DNA from: Lumbricus rubellus | Lineage: Eukaryota; Annelida; Clitellata; Crassiclitellata; Lumbricidae | Reading direction: 5' to 3' | NCBI GenBank assembly: GCA_945859605.1 | Contig: OX243824.1 | Location: 47,501 to 111,500 of the forward strand | Length of the DNA: 64,000 nt | Shown here: positions 31,997-45,159 of the stretch, one piece after another | Position numbering within the stretch: position 1 is the stretch's first letter | Layout of the letters: every line of letters starts with the position of its first letter | Translations under genes and position numbers: made by a program | Notes under the pieces: generated by a model | Databases searched by the model: none | Told to the model about the DNA's origin: nothing | What the model saw: the letters and a program-made list of their open reading frames with translations, nothing else

Positions 31997-32015
31997 ATAA
32001 AGTGGTTAGGGGTCT

Positions 32016-32061
32016 GAAAATACGATTTCTGCGTACACAATTACGCAGAAATCGTATTTTC
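32016..32061. repeat. Perfect hairpin, 20-bp arms
   Basis: GAAAATACGATTTCTGCGTA pairs exactly with its reverse complement across a 6-base loop CACAAT. No U tract follows, so this is not a bacterial-type terminator. Confidence 0.85.
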
Positions 32062-32130
32062 GCACCCATAACTCTAATACCACAACCTTAGCACTCTAAG
32101 GTCAATCCATAATTGCATATTATTATATGG

Positions 32131-32330
32131 NNNNNNNNNNNNNNNNNNNNNNNNNNNNNNNNNNNNNNNNNNNNNNNNNNNNNNNNNNNNNNNNNNNNNN
32201 NNNNNNNNNNNNNNNNNNNNNNNNNNNNNNNNNNNNNNNNNNNNNNNNNNNNNNNNNNNNNNNNNNNNNNNNNNNNNNNNNNNNNNNNNNNNNNNNNNNN
32301 NNNNNNNNNNNNNNNNNNNNNNNNNNNNNN
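32131..32330. other. Assembly gap (200 N)
   Basis: A run of exactly 200 N, probably a placeholder size. It hides the left half of the element at 32331-32717. Confidence 1.
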
Positions 32331-32717
32331 TTTTATGAAAAAATCACTATTTTTCCCACATCTTAATTTATTTTGAGCACTTCCGGTTATAGAAAAACAA
32401 ATTAGTTAGTATGACATTGTAGTCCTACATTCCCTCTATAAAATGGTATGATGCTTTTCTTTTATTATGAATGTGAGATAAGATAGTATAGTCTAAATAC
32501 CTAAGTGGGTGGTTTCCACCTCCTATTGGTACCTTGGGTATATCGGGTTATAACTTTTGAACGGTATGGGGTATCATCACAAATCTTACCTCAAAATGTG
32601 TGTAAATGAACCCCCTAAAATAACTTAAAATGTCAAGGTTTTATTCCATATGAAGAAAGTTTTATTTTGAAAAAACCTAAAAATTGATGGATAGCACCCT
32701 CTTTGGTAGACCTAGGG
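32331..32717. mobile_element. PB1-family element, right half (left in gap)
   Basis: Aligns to 10866-11282 of PB1: AATTTATTTTGAGCACTTCCGG, GGGTATATCGGGT.ATAACTTTTGAA and CTCAAAATGTGTG. It ends GGTAGACCTAGGG before TTAA (32718-32721). The G/C palindrome has decayed to GTGGGTGGTTTCCACCTCC (32503-32521). Older than PB1. Confidence 0.8.
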
Positions 32718-32847
32718 TTAATTTGTGTACTATATATATATTGGCCCAAACATGTTCCATGAGTACATATGCTATGTGCAACATAAATGTAAGTCATTCA
32801 TTCCAAAGTTCTATCTAATTGATATAAATTCAACCCATGTTATCGGT

Positions 32848-32907
32848 GGGGTCCATTGGACCCCAGGTGTGCTAAATGCGTTGGCGCGGAAGGTGTGCGT
32901 CATAGGG
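32848..32907. mobile_element. Right end of another TTAA element (PB6)
   Basis: The palindrome GGGGTCCA-T-TGGACCCC (32848-32864) lies 43 bp inside an end reading GTGCGTCATAGGG followed by TTAA (32908-32911). The matching left end was not found; it may lie beyond the neighbouring PB1-type insertion or in the gap. Confidence 0.45.
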
Positions 32908-33044
32908 TTAATTAATAGAACACCCTTATTTTGGTTTATTCACGTCTTCTGCAATTACTTGAATTCAACTTGATAGATAGTTTTTTATGAAGTCGTTATC
33001 AATAATTTTGGGAAACAGCGGAATTTAGACTTAATATCAAATGC

Positions 33045-33230
33045 GTTAATGAGGTGTTTAAATAAATCAGTCTATATCTTGTCAAGGTCGTTATTGTCGA
33101 CAGTTACGGTACTACCTCGATGCTTAGCAATACTGTGTCATATAATGGATGATGCACATCACCCTCCTCGTTTTTACATGCTTGGGACTGACAATGCCAA
33201 TTTTCCAAAGTATAATAGATGTTTCGGAAT
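33045..33230 (+). repeat. Dispersed repeat X, copy
   Basis: GAGGTGTTTAAATAA edge and core CACCCTCCTCGTTTTTACATG with CTTGGGACTGACAATGCC. Confidence 0.5.
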
Positions 33231-33304
33231 TAGGCTTTCTTATAATTATAATTATTATTTGAAATAAACGCTTTCCAATCTGAATATAATATTTTTTATT
33301 ATTA

Positions 33305-33731
33305 TCTATAAAAAAAATTAAACTTTCCAATAGTTCGTGTTAACACCACGCCGAAACTGACGCACCGATTGTTGTGAAAATTTACCAAAACCTTCCATTC
33401 AAATAGCACCGTGTTTTAAGATTTGTTCACCCGAAAAAACGCAATCGTTTCCACAAAAAGTGAACTTTGCAATCCGTTCGTCCGCCATTTGCAAAGTCAA
33501 CACGTCCCACACGGTTCCCAGATTTCAGAAAGGATGTCTCCAAACACAGCAGACGAAACATCAATGAGGTGGCTTGATGTGACGTCATAAGCGAGTCGCG
33601 ATTAATTTACCAAAGAGGCCGCTTTTAGGGGGAGGGGGAGAAGAGGGGGAGGGGAGGGGAGGAGAAGGGGGGAGGGGGAGGGGAGGGGAGCCTCTTTTCA
33701 GCCACAGCAACGCGTGGCCGGGTTCAGCTAG
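33305..33731 (+). mobile_element. Non-autonomous Helitron, copy B
   Basis: Begins TCTATAAAAAAAATTAAACT after A and ends CAGCTAG before T. Hairpin GCCACAGCAACGCGTGGC lies about 9 nt upstream of CTAG. It shares the body with copies A and C, and its short GGGGGA tract (33629-33690) sits at the same place. Confidence 0.85.
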
Positions 33732-34047
33732 TTATACAATAATAATTATTATCATACTCTAAAGGAACAGTTTTTATTTTATGCCTGCCTGGCTAATGCT
33801 TCGTATTTTAAATAATTATATTATGGCTTATGCTAAGAGCAGTGGATGGATAAATGACTTGCGACTGGGTGTGGCCTATAATACCTGTAACATATAATAT
33901 TAGATGGAAAATGGCTAATGTCTTGAACTGTAAATAGCATTATAAGGATGAAGTCTCGAACTGTGGCTGGCTATTATGGCTTCATCTGTCGTGAGGTCTA
34001 TTTTGTCTATGTCGTCAACCACTGGTTGCGTGTTTCAACAAAGCACG

Positions 34048-34209
34048 CCCACAGACAGACAGACAGACAGACAGACAGATAGACGGACATACACACACAA
34101 ACAAGCAAGCAAACAGGCAGACACAGAGACAGACAGAGACAGACGGACAAACAGACAGAGACAGACAGACAAACAGACGAACAGACGAACGGACGGACCG
34201 ACAGAGATC

Positions 34210-34248
<39 letters not shown>

Positions 34249-34274
34249 TAGACAGACAGACAGACACACATACA
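34048..34274 (+). repeat. (ACAG)n array, imperfect
   Basis: ACAG units with GGAC and AAAC variants and two purer blocks at the ends. Confidence 0.95.
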
Positions 34275-34409
34275 TACAGACCACCAAACGAGTGGGTGTA
34301 CAGACTACAGAGCAATAACTGAGATGAAGGGAAAATGACCGACTTTTGTATAGATACCGAAATTGAGCCAATTAGGAACAGGATATCCGTCAGTCGGTTC
34401 AAGCAAGGA

Positions 34410-35225
<816 letters not shown>

Positions 35226-35340
35226 GACGCTATCATTCCAGCTGCTATAATCATGATGAGAAAGAAGAGACGAGTAGACGAGTCAATGATAATGAAATCA
35301 ATGTAATACCAGATCCTCTCTCTGATTGTGATGACGATAC

Positions 35341-35481
35341 ATTGTGTTGGCATTCAGGCAGAACGACGTTCATCGATCCACTTCGTTGAATCGTCACCGT
35401 TGACTGCGTCACGTTTCGATCACGTGGACACGAAACGATGACGCTGACCGGCCGGAAGTCACGTGACTCCACACGCACTTC
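35341..35481 (-). CDS. Candidate internal exon, 47 codons, phase 0-0
   Basis: On the minus strand a pyrimidine-rich acceptor ending TTCGGACAG precedes the exon and a GTATCG donor follows. The frame is open through all 141 bp and reads EVRVESRDFRPVSVIVSC near its start and VTIQRSGSMNVVLPECQHN at its end. It has one N-glycosylation sequon (NVT), two cysteines and alternating hydrophobic residues, as in an extracellular beta-rich domain. Base composition is GC- and CpG-richer than the flanking repeats. No family recognised. It could be chance; no neighbouring exon with matching phase was found nearby. Confidence 0.35.
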
Positions 35482-35534
35482 CTGTCCGAAGTCGAAGCGG
35501 AGAAATGCGAAGCATGATGGTTGCTTAGCAACGG

Positions 35535-36993
35535 ATGATTCGCCTAAATAGAAAAAAAGGTGTGTTAAATGTGGGTTGGCGTAGAGCGACCCGCAATCTG
35601 TATAATAGGGATTCTCTTGGATATCTGGATTTTATTTGTGGAGCACCATTTGTTGATGCATTCTGCATTGAAACATTGATGCAATATGTTATGACTTATT
35701 GTATCATTTATAAGATATCGTCATAAACTCCATTGATATTAGCTATAATATTGTGTCGTTTTTTAGACACCTTTAACTTGTGGCATATTTTAATTATATA
35801 TACTGCACAATTCAGCAGAATCAAGATTCAGATTAGGAAGTGTATCGCTCTTTATAAATTATGATATTATCTGACGATGATAATAATTTGGATGTTAAAT
35901 GGACATGTACGAAACAAAGATTTGGTTCTGAAGCGCCATCTGAAGATGCATTGTGGATTGAACACATTGGCGCAAAAAGAAGTTATTAAATACAGCATAA
36001 TAAGATGTTGTCAAAAACGTCTGTGATGTGGATTATGTACTGCCTCGCTTATACACCTCTAAATTGATATATATATATTTACTATATAAATGTTGCAATT
36101 TATAAACTTTGATTTCTTCTTATTCTATTTCTAACTGCATGCTGTTTTCTGCTGATGTATATCGCATTGTAGGATACACAAGTACACATTGGTGTAATAG
36201 AAGCATAATTAGAAGAATATCAAATTGCATGATAGCAAGATGCTTAAAAATGAATTTGAGTGATTAGCCTTAAATGCGCTGCTTAAATAATAAGTAATTT
36301 ATACAGTTTCAATGAAACTGTCTCCTATTTTCCTCAATATAGCGGACAATGTACTTTAGCCAACAATTCTCTCATTTGTGCTATCCTTTCAAAGCCTTGT
36401 TGCATCCTTCACGACTTGCTTCCCCTCTATAAGTTTGCACCATATAAAACGCCGCATAAAATTATGTTTACCGTAAACCTAGATTTGGTTCGTTTGCAAA
36501 AATAAGTTTTATTATGAAATTGCTGAAAATGAATTTCTGACTTTGTATGAAATAAATGGTTTGACAATGAACTGCTTCCTTGAAAGTTTGCTGATAAATA
36601 ATTTTCTTGCTTACTTGCTTTAAGGAAGGAAATCGGTAAATGCAAATAAAAATCTTTATGCCCAAAAGCATTAGCAGCCGCGAGATGTTAATTTAAAAAA
36701 CAATGTCTTTCATTACAACACCTTTTTATGATAATTTTTGAGACTATATAAGTTGTGTTTTCGACAAACTCTAAATTGTCGTTAAAGAATTCGTTTATCA
36801 ACTACGCGTACTTATTATCGCAGACGGGATCCCGTTCAAAATTGATGGCTAGCCACTGAGAAAGCACGAAGGATGTGCGAGCAAAAGATACGATGAGCAT
36901 TTGAGTACACCATGCTGAGCAGAGCGAAGAGAGCGACGCCCGGGTGCACTCAAGGTAGGGCAGCAGAGGACCCGAAGCGATACCTGACCAAGA
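35535..36993. other. AT-rich sequence without recognised gene
   Basis: Contains AAAAAAGGTGTGTTAAATG (35556) and ACACCTTTAACTTG / ACACCTCTAAATTG edges typical of the dispersed repeats. No coding exon supported. Confidence 0.45.
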
Positions 36994-37229
36994 CATATTA
37001 TATGTGGGGCGCGGTGGTCTAGTGGTGGCGTCGTTGCCTTGGAGCCGGAAGGTCCGAGGTTCGAATCCACCTCCCCGCGTAAGGACCTTGGGCAAGTCCT
37101 TCACTTACAATTGCTCAGCGCTTCGGCGTGAAACTCCGATGCAGTGTCCGCTCTGCATCGGGAGCGCCTCTGAGTAGAAAAAAGAGATTGAAGGGGCGCT
37201 ATAACAAGTGCACATACATACATATTATA
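36994..37229 (+). mobile_element. tRNA-derived SINE with 9-bp target duplication
   Basis: The body 37003-37220 is flanked by CATATTATA at 36994-37002 and 37221-37229. It has box A-like TGGTCTAGTGG (37015-37025) and box B GGTTCGAATCC (37058-37068), followed by a conserved body with TTGCTCAGCGC..GGCGTGAAACTCCG. The 3' end GGGAGCGCCTCTGAG...GGGGCGCTATAA resembles the LINE L-a tail. Short (CATA) tail. Pol III transcription and LINE-driven retrotransposition are inferred. Confidence 0.88.
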
Positions 37230-37766
37230 GCAAGAACCGCGAGTCCAAAGAGATGTTTCGGTACGAGATCCGCTGCTTGAGGGTTCTGCTTCGTCTTCTG
37301 TTTTTTTATCACTTTGGTTCTTGCTTTCGTTTGCTCCCAAATTACTAACTACTGTAGTTCTCTTGTAATTGGTCTGCCTAAGGTTCGTCTTTCACCTTTA
37401 CAGAAGGTCCTAAACGCTGCAGCCAGATTAATTGCACGCTTTCCACCTTAGTTCTTCTCCACTTTCCCCACACATCCTCAACTATTTTCCCTCCTTTTTT
37501 CTTATTCCTCTTCATACTCTTCTTCTTAATCCTAATCTTCCATTTACAACAATTTTCTTTTTCCTTTTCTCCTCCTCCTGTTCTTCCCCCACGGTTCTTG
37601 CTCGATGAAAAGTCCATTCCTGATAGCCTACATGTAAGTCTACGGAATTCGATCAATCGTGCCAATAATAAAAGTCGGTGTCGCCTAATTATTGTCGGTA
37701 CGAAAGCTAACCAAATTAACGTTGCAGCTTGCGGATCATAGCCTAGTCTATTATATAATAGCATAA

Positions 37767-37769
<3 letters not shown>

Positions 37770-37821
<52 letters not shown>

Positions 37822-37829
37822 TGTGTGTG

Positions 37830-37900
<71 letters not shown>
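37770..37900 (+). repeat. (AT)n(GT)n compound microsatellite
   Basis: (TA) at 37774-37818 followed by (TG) at 37823-37900, then a GAGA/ACAG-rich edge to 37960. Confidence 0.97.
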
Positions 37901-37903
<3 letters not shown>

Positions 37904-37960
37904 ACGCGAGAGAGAAAGAGAGAGGCAGAGAGACAGAGAAAAAGAGACAGATAGACAGAC

Positions 37961-39121
37961 ATTTAGTGTTATACAGATATGCTGCGATTGACAGAGCAAA
38001 AAATGACAGAAATTAATATTCTGATAGTAATACGTGGCACATAAGCTGTATAGATTCAAAAGAAATTATAGAGTATAATTTTGGTAGTAGTTTTAACATG
38101 AGCTTATTTGAATTTGTTTAAAAAGTGATGTTGAAATGTCATGATCGAGTGTTTCTCATCATTTATAGTTCTAAAAGAGACTGAAAATATACGTCGTGTG
38201 TTGTTTATTCGTAGTGTAAAGGCCACAAGCTGTCAACTAGTGAATTTTATCAAATTTGTATCAAATAGTGAATTTTGTGATGTTTTTATCTACTACAAGC
38301 AGCATCAACATGGATAAGATAATGGTTAGCCATTTTTCGAACAGAGGGACATAAGGTACATCTTGCAGGACGTCAGGGCTTAAGTATATCAGCTGCTCCA
38401 TCGTTTATACTTATTGGTCAATGCTATATAGTAAAAGGGTGTGCAATTTAAATTTAAACGGTATCCAAAGCTTGTATGGTATTATATTTCCGGATTGCTT
38501 ATTATTATTATAGTTCCCGAGTTTAACGTCGTTTTATGAAAAAATTACTTCACCATAATAATTATGATATTATCAACAATCTTAAATTTTGTTCAGACTC
38601 CTTTTGATGGGTGTTTTGGGGGTTGCCATAAGTTTCTTTTTCATTGTACCGTACGTTTTCTGTATTCTATAATTTCGATGATTGTTGTGTTATTTGTAGC
38701 AACTGTTAAAACAAATTTTAAGGTGTGCTAGCATAGCCCGTTTATCTGGACAACTTTCCTGATTCTAAAAAAAGTAGCAAAGTTAAATTATCAAAGGTTG
38801 TCGATATCGACCTTATTAAACAAATAGCATCTATTCGCACTAAGTACTTAAATGGTCGCTTGTTTTAATCTGAAGACTGGTTATTATCAATTTATTCACG
38901 TTTTATATCGGTGTCAACAGACAAGAATATAAAATGCAGCACACGGTTGAGGATCAATTGAGGCGGTTCCTTAGACACCTGTGTTTGATGAAATTCAAGT
39001 ATTATAAATAACGTCACAAAATTGAAATTTGGATTAGAGTTGTGACTATGCCGATTTCGATGCTCAGGTCTCTCACAGAACTTTAGGACTTTTATTTTAG
39101 CAACGCAAACAGTAAGATCCA
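37961..39121. other. No gene recognised
   Basis: AT-rich; neither coding segments nor repeat ends identified. Confidence 0.4.
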
Positions 39122-39638
39122 TCTATATATATAAAAATGAAACTTTGCGATCCTGCGGTCACGATCACGCCGAAAGTGACGCACCAATTGTTTTGAAAAT
39201 TTACCAAAACCTTCCATTCCGATACCGCAAGGTCACGACATTTCTTTCCCCGAAAAAAACCCCAATCGTTTCCACAAAAGTTAACTTTGCAATCCGTTCG
39301 CCCGCCATTTGCAATGTCAACGAAAGCGCACGCTTGCAAAATTTCAGAATTGTCTTTAGCCTACCCGAAACACAGGGACGAAACATTAATGAGTCCGCGT
39401 CCCGCGACTCAATAAATAATTCCATTACGAAAACGGCCTTCCAACATTCTTGGGCTCTATCCGCTGTCAGTAAAGGAGCGGAGTGGGAGGAAAACGGAGC
39501 GGTAGGAAAGGGGAGGGGGAGGGGGAGGGGGAGGAGGAGGGGGAAGGGGAGGGGGAGGGAGAGGGGAGGGGGAGGGGGAGGGGAAGGGGAAGGGGAGGGT
39601 CTTTTCTGCCACAGCAACGCGTGGCTGGGTACAGCTAG
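39122..39638 (+). mobile_element. Non-autonomous Helitron, copy C
   Basis: Starts TCTATATATATAAAAATGAA after A and ends ACAGCTAG before T. The 3' hairpin GCCAC...GTGGC is intact. The body aligns to copies A and B, with an added ~150-bp stretch before an irregular GGGGGA tract (39508-39598). Confidence 0.87.
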
Positions 39639-39644
39639 TAATCA

Positions 39645-39837
39645 TAATGAAAATGATGACAATGATGACAATGATGACGATGACGATGATGATGATGACG
39701 ATGATGACGATGATGTTGATGATGATGGATAATGATGAAGATGATGGAGGAGGATCTCAAAGGTTGTTGTTGTTGTCGTTGGTGGTGGTGGTGGTGATGG
39801 TGATGATGATGATGATGATGATGATGACGACGACGAC

Positions 39838-39881
<44 letters not shown>

Positions 39882-39915
39882 CGATGATGATGATGACGAT
39901 GACGATGATGATGAT
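39645..39915 (+). repeat. (GAT)n/(GAC)n trinucleotide array
   Basis: Starts within 7 bases of Helitron C's 3' end, interrupted by GTTGTTGTT and GGTGGT near 39765-39800. Confidence 0.95.
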
Positions 39916-40072
39916 TGCACTGATAATAACACCCGTGATAATAATAACATTCGCAACAATGGTTATTATAGCAAATCCTTTGACAATCAGAAGCTTTGAA
40001 CTATTATTGGTCTTTGTTCCTTCGAGAGTCTTTTTGTCTTTCCTGCATTGTTAATGGAAGCGAGAGAGATAA

Positions 40073-40421
<349 letters not shown>

Positions 40422-40539
40422 TACAGGCAGGCAGGCAGACACACAGACAAGCAGACAGACTCACCTGTTGTTTGTCTTTGATGTGCGAGTAGCGACGTCA
40501 GTAGACAACCTGAGGTTAATTAGAAATGATGTCATGCGT

Positions 40540-41380
40540 TAAGTTTCACAGGTAACGAGTTGCAGGTAAGTGTTAAAAGATAACAGGCATAATAATTCAG
40601 CAGGTGAGAGATGAAAGAAAAAGAAATAATTATGGTAACATATCCAAGTAGAAAATAAATTACAGTTAGCAACATGTGGCAGGTAAAATATAGCAAGTGG
40701 TAGATGAAAAGGAAGAGATAGCAGTTACAGATGGCAACGGATGAAAGGAAAGAGGTATTTGGAAACAGGTAGGAGTAGCTAAGAAATAACAGGTAACATA
40801 ATTATAGCTGGTAGAGATAGCAGGTAGCAGGTAACTGATGGCGAGTTACAGAAAACAAACAGCAGATAATATTAACAGAATCATTATGTGAATCCATATA
40901 TAGCCCCTTCATGAAACCTACTCTGGAGCGATCCCAGCCCAGCCATGGCTAAAGAATGAAGATACAAGTGAAATGATTTTTTAATCAGAAGTATAAGAAA
41001 TCACCTATTGTATAACATGTCAATCAATCAATCAACCATTTATTAGTAGACTACATATAAGTTAGCTCAAGGGTTGTGACAATAATTCCATGTCACCTTG
41101 TTTTATCCAACCCGAATTCCATCCTTACACCAGACGGAACAAAATAATTTGACTTTAATTGCGGACTTAATTTGACATTGAACCGATGTACACTGTATAT
41201 TATATGTGATATTCTATGTGACGCTGAGATAATTCGACAGTGTGATGTGTCAAATTCATACAAGATCAATGGATTTTGATCGCAACATTTTGCTACCAAA
41301 TGTTATTGATGAAAAACACCGATACTTATAAAGCAATTGTAATCGTTAAAAAAGGTTGGCTATTTGCTTCGAGTGGAAAT
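40540..41380. other. No gene recognised
   Basis: A loose 'CAGGTAACAG'-like purine-rich stretch at 40540-40870, otherwise unique. Confidence 0.4.
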
Positions 41381-41389
41381 TGGTTACAT

Positions 41390-43425
41390 CTCAAATTTAC
41401 ATTGTATTTCACGTTGTATTTACACATATATTCGCACTATTTTCACATTAGGCTGCAGTATTCTCATATTCGCACTGCATTAATATCACATTCACATTGC
41501 ACTAACATTACATTCACATTGCCCTAAAATTACAGTCACATTGCATTCACATGGCATTCCCAATGCAGTCACTATACATTTGCATTACATGTATATTCAC
41601 ATTGCACAGACTTCACGTTCACATTAAATCAACATTATTCACATTACATTGACATAGCGTCCGCATTATATTCACGTCACATTCGTTTTGCACTCGCATC
41701 GCTTTCGAGTTACTTTCACATCGTATTCACATTACATTAACCCATTTACCGCCGCTATGAGAAATAGCCATCGTATCAAGCTGCAGCTGATAGTATATCA
41801 TCAACATGATGCCAGTAGACTTCTGAGAGTGCAATTTTATTTAAATTATTTGTAGTGACCCAGTTTCAGGACGTTGCGTTTTCGCAACAACGGCAGGAAA
41901 GGTGAACTTTATATATGCATATAAAGGTGAATGTGACTACGTATGTATGTGGGTTTTCAAGAAGGTACGCCCACAGTTTCGTTGCTATTGACCTGAAACC
42001 TTACCTCTGAGCAGATGGCCGCCAGGACCATCCAGTGGATGGCTTGGGTTTTACCCCCTCACTGTTGGGGGGTGGCGGTGGGCGACCGGAAAATAACACA
42101 AATATCGCAGTTTCATGCATGCATCTTCGACTTAGTGTCACATCTAATCCGAAGCTGACAGCTAGACCGAGTGCCCCCACGGAGACCTCGCGCCCACAAA
42201 GACACACCCCGCCCACCAGGGATGGGGTGGGCGCTGGGTTTCTGGGTGAACCAAAACTTCTACCTCGAAATTTCATGGGTATCGCCGGTTACTTCAGAGG
42301 AGAGGGCTAACTCTTAGAGGGTTAACTCTCAGGGGCTAACTCGCTCCCACTCCACTGGTGAGGTGGGGTGTGGTGGGGTGGTGGTGGGTTGGGTGGGGTT
42401 GGTGGTGAGGTGGGGATGGCGGTTGGTGTTAGTATACTCACAAACCTAAATTTACTGGATAACACTGGAAGACACCAGAGCGGTGGAAGCATGTTTGGGC
42501 GGAGGCAGATGTGAATGAATAGGTATGGGGCTGGATGGAATGGGTCCACCGTCCAGAATTGGGTGGGGTGGGGGTGGTAAGAGCGTGAATCTGAATGGGG
42601 TTGAGAGGGAGAGGTAGTGGGTAGTGTGTAGGGCTGGGAAAGCCGAAGCTTTCAGAGCTGCGTCAACGCCGGATACCCCAGAGAAGTAGGGGCTGTCTGG
42701 GGGCTGGTTGGGACACTCGCCCTGTAGTTGGTTCTGGTGGGGGCTGGTGGGGCGGAAACACGGAATTTCCTTGAAAACGCCGAGTGCCCCAGGTAGTTTT
42801 TTGTAACCAATCGTAAGTTCAAATAAGTTTATATTATTTACTACATGTATTGTATACGTGCCATAATGCGTAAGCCTATAGCGTATTCCGCCGAAGTTGC
42901 GAAAACGCAACATAATTCGCATAGCGTATTCCGCCGATGTTGCGAAAACGCAACATTAAAATTTCGCAGATTACGGTTTCAGTTTACAATGAGATATAAA
43001 TTTAATAAACAAAAGACGTTAATTATTCACATTAGTGTTCCAATCGGACAGCTTCGCTTCTCGGAAATATTTACGCGTTATGAGAAAAAAATTTATTGAA
43101 CAAAACCCCTAAACAGACACCAAAAAGACCACATTTTGACAAATTCAAATAAATATAAGAAAACAATAAATAATATTATATTTGGTGACAGCATACTTAG
43201 TAAACACGCATTATGTAAGAAAAAATGGATTAGTGCAGGTTTCTCTCGTTTAGAATTTTTCCACAATTTTTAAGCAGTACGTTGCGTTTTCGCAACGTTG
43301 GCGGTAAATGGGTTCCTTGCATTAACATTACTTTCGCATTTACATCGCAATTACAATCACGTTGCATTTTCATCATTGACATAACGCATTAACATTACAT
43401 TTACATCATATTCACATGTACATCT
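41390..43425 (+). repeat. Degenerate (TTCACATTRCAT)n array, split by PB5
   Basis: Twelve-base-like units of CACATTGCATT occupy 41390-41740 and resume at 43317-43425. The split site falls in a CATTAAC variant that supplies the TTAA target. Confidence 0.75.
41741..43312. mobile_element. piggyBac-like element PB5
   Basis: Terminal repeats CCCATTTACCGCC / GGCGGTAAATGGG (13 bp). TTAA precedes the left end (41737-41740); the right side reads TTCC, probably a mutated TTAA. GTTGCG-TTTT-CGCAAC lies near both ends (41873-41888, 43281-43296), with two internal reverse-oriented copies at 42896-42911 and 42939-42954 in a ~43-bp direct repeat. G/C-rich filler (42030-42760) has no recognised gene. 1572 bp. 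Confidence 0.78.
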
Positions 43426-43745
43426 CGCACTTGTAAATCGCTCTTTGTGTCTATAAACAGTCAACCAGCGTATCTTTATTATTATAAGCCTGCGTGTTTG
43501 CGCTATGCATGATTTTGTCGTCCTTCATCCTATGCATTTGTCTGGTGCTAAGCCGCCTTATCGTCTCGCTAAGATACCTGGCTTTGGTTTGGATTATATT
43601 GAGCTAATCTGCACGGAAAACGATTACAGTGCCAGTCTAAAGTGTGAATAAATGAGGAGGGTTTATTAATTTCAATTGTCATTTAACAGTTTGTCAAAAT
43701 AATAGCATACATGTACCATTCGCTGAGTAAACAAATAGTTTATCT

Positions 43746-43932
43746 GTATTCTCATGTCTTTCACTGTTTCTGCCTCTGTCTGTCTGTCTGTCTTGTCTGT
43801 CTGTATGTATGTATGTATGTATGTATGTATGTATGTATGTATGTATGTATGTATGTATGTATGTATGTATGTATGTATGTATGTATGTATGTATGTATGT
43901 ATGTATGTATGTATGTATGTATGTATGTATGT
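43746..43932 (+). repeat. (CTGT)n then (TATG)n
   Basis: CTGT units lead into ~32 TATG units (43802-43931); CTGT-like decay continues to 44120. Confidence 0.96.
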
Positions 43933-44234
43933 GTCTTTATTTAAATTATTTTCTCTGCTTCGTTTGTCTGTCTTTTTTCTGTCTTTGTCTCTCTCTTTAT
44001 ATTTTTTCTCTCAAACTCTATGTCAGTGTCTCTGTCTGTCTATCTGTATCTGCTGTGTCTCTGTCGGGTCTTCTGACTGTCTGTCTGTATGTTTGTATGT
44101 CTCTCTCTGTCCTTTCACATACGTCTATATATTATTGTCTCTACTATCCACGTGGCACCTTGTCAGTTGACCATTGACGCCTTTGTGGTCAGTCATCTTG
44201 CGGTCAAGAGTGCATGTCTCCCATTGATTTCCTG

Positions 44235-44324
44235 AGGTCACATAGGTCAACCCCAGCACAATACAAGGGTAATGCAGGGTCAAAGGTGACCGCTGCCATA
44301 AAGGTCACACGGCAGTAAAGGTCA
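44235..44324. promoter_or_regulatory. Cluster of AGGTCA nuclear-receptor half-sites
   Basis: AGGTCA at 44235-44240 and 44244-44249 forms a direct repeat with 3-bp spacing. GGGTCA-A-AGGTGA at about 44278-44290 is a DR1-like pair, and single AGGTCA sites follow at 44302-44307 and 44319-44324. DR1 and DR3 are classic spacings for RXR heterodimers and related receptors. No adjacent gene is known, so function is unproven. Confidence 0.35.
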
Positions 44325-44564
44325 CAGACAGTGCAACGTTAATAACCTTGGTGAAAGGATGGATGACCGGGTTGGAGTTGGGGTCAATTTCTTCTATTCT
44401 TTATTCAGAGTCGGCAAAAATCTCATTCCGAGGCGAAGGTGAATTCATGGCTTCATGGCAACGAAGTCAGTGCTAACGAAGTTCGCATTGCTTGAATTAA
44501 TCGTTTCTGCCAGTGTCATATCCGCGACAGCTGCATGCCGAAGATGAAATTAGCAACTATACAC

Positions 44565-44884
44565 GAAGACAGAGACATATACACATATACACAGACACAC
44601 ACAGAGAGATACAGAGACAAATAAAATGACAGAGAAAGAGAGACAAAGACACAAAGAGATATAGACACTCATATTATTTGTAGACAGAAACAGACACAGA
44701 GAGAGACACACAGTTAACGACAGAGTCAAAGAAACATGGACGCGGACAGAAAGATGCAGAGAGAGATACAGACTTACAGACAGAGAGGGGGAGCGAGAGA
44801 GAAGCAGACATAGGCCTACAGAAAAAAGAGACAGATATATACATACAGACTAAACCAGATGGAGACAGTTTGTGACAGAGAGAG

Positions 44885-44920
<36 letters not shown>

Positions 44921-44990
44921 ACGCAGTTTTAATCAGACAAACAGAGACACAAAGGGAGACAGACAGATACAGAGACAGAGTGAAACAGAG
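44565..44990 (+). repeat. ACAGAGA-rich simple repeat with (AC)n
   Basis: Imperfect GACAGAGA units; pure (AC)n at 44887-44916. Mirror-like counterpart of the CTGT tract at 43750-44120. Confidence 0.9.
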
Positions 44991-45044
44991 AATTCGAATA
45001 TAGACACGTGGTTTAACATAATATGAACATGGTGTCGTGCTTAC

Positions 45045-45152
45045 CGCAGAGACAGATTTTGATGAAAACGTGATTCATGTTTTTAGGATTCGAAACCGGA
45101 ATACGAAACCATTCGATGCTGACGAGATCCGACGAAGATGAGAGATTCAGTT
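45045..45152 (-). CDS. Candidate internal exon, 108 bp, phase 1-1
   Basis: The acceptor is strong (long T/C tract, CTTTTAG) and the donor is near-consensus (GCG|GTAAGC). Of three frames only one is open; it gives 35 codons reading DLVSIEWFRIPVSNPKNMN and HVFIKICLC. The exon leaves one base on each side, so it can be joined in phase to the candidate at 46151-46234. The sequence looks like a secreted or extracellular beta-rich domain, but I do not recognise the family. Confidence 0.42.
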
Positions 45153-45159
45153 CTAAAAG

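Noticed and set aside
37003..37080. tRNA gene
   Set aside because: Box A and B are present but no cloverleaf or anticodon arm can be drawn, and a 3' body with target duplications follows; it is a SINE. The same holds for 63762.
43746..44990. Large inverted repeat between the CTGT tract and the ACAGAGA tract
   Set aside because: Only the simple motif is complementary; units do not align one to one.
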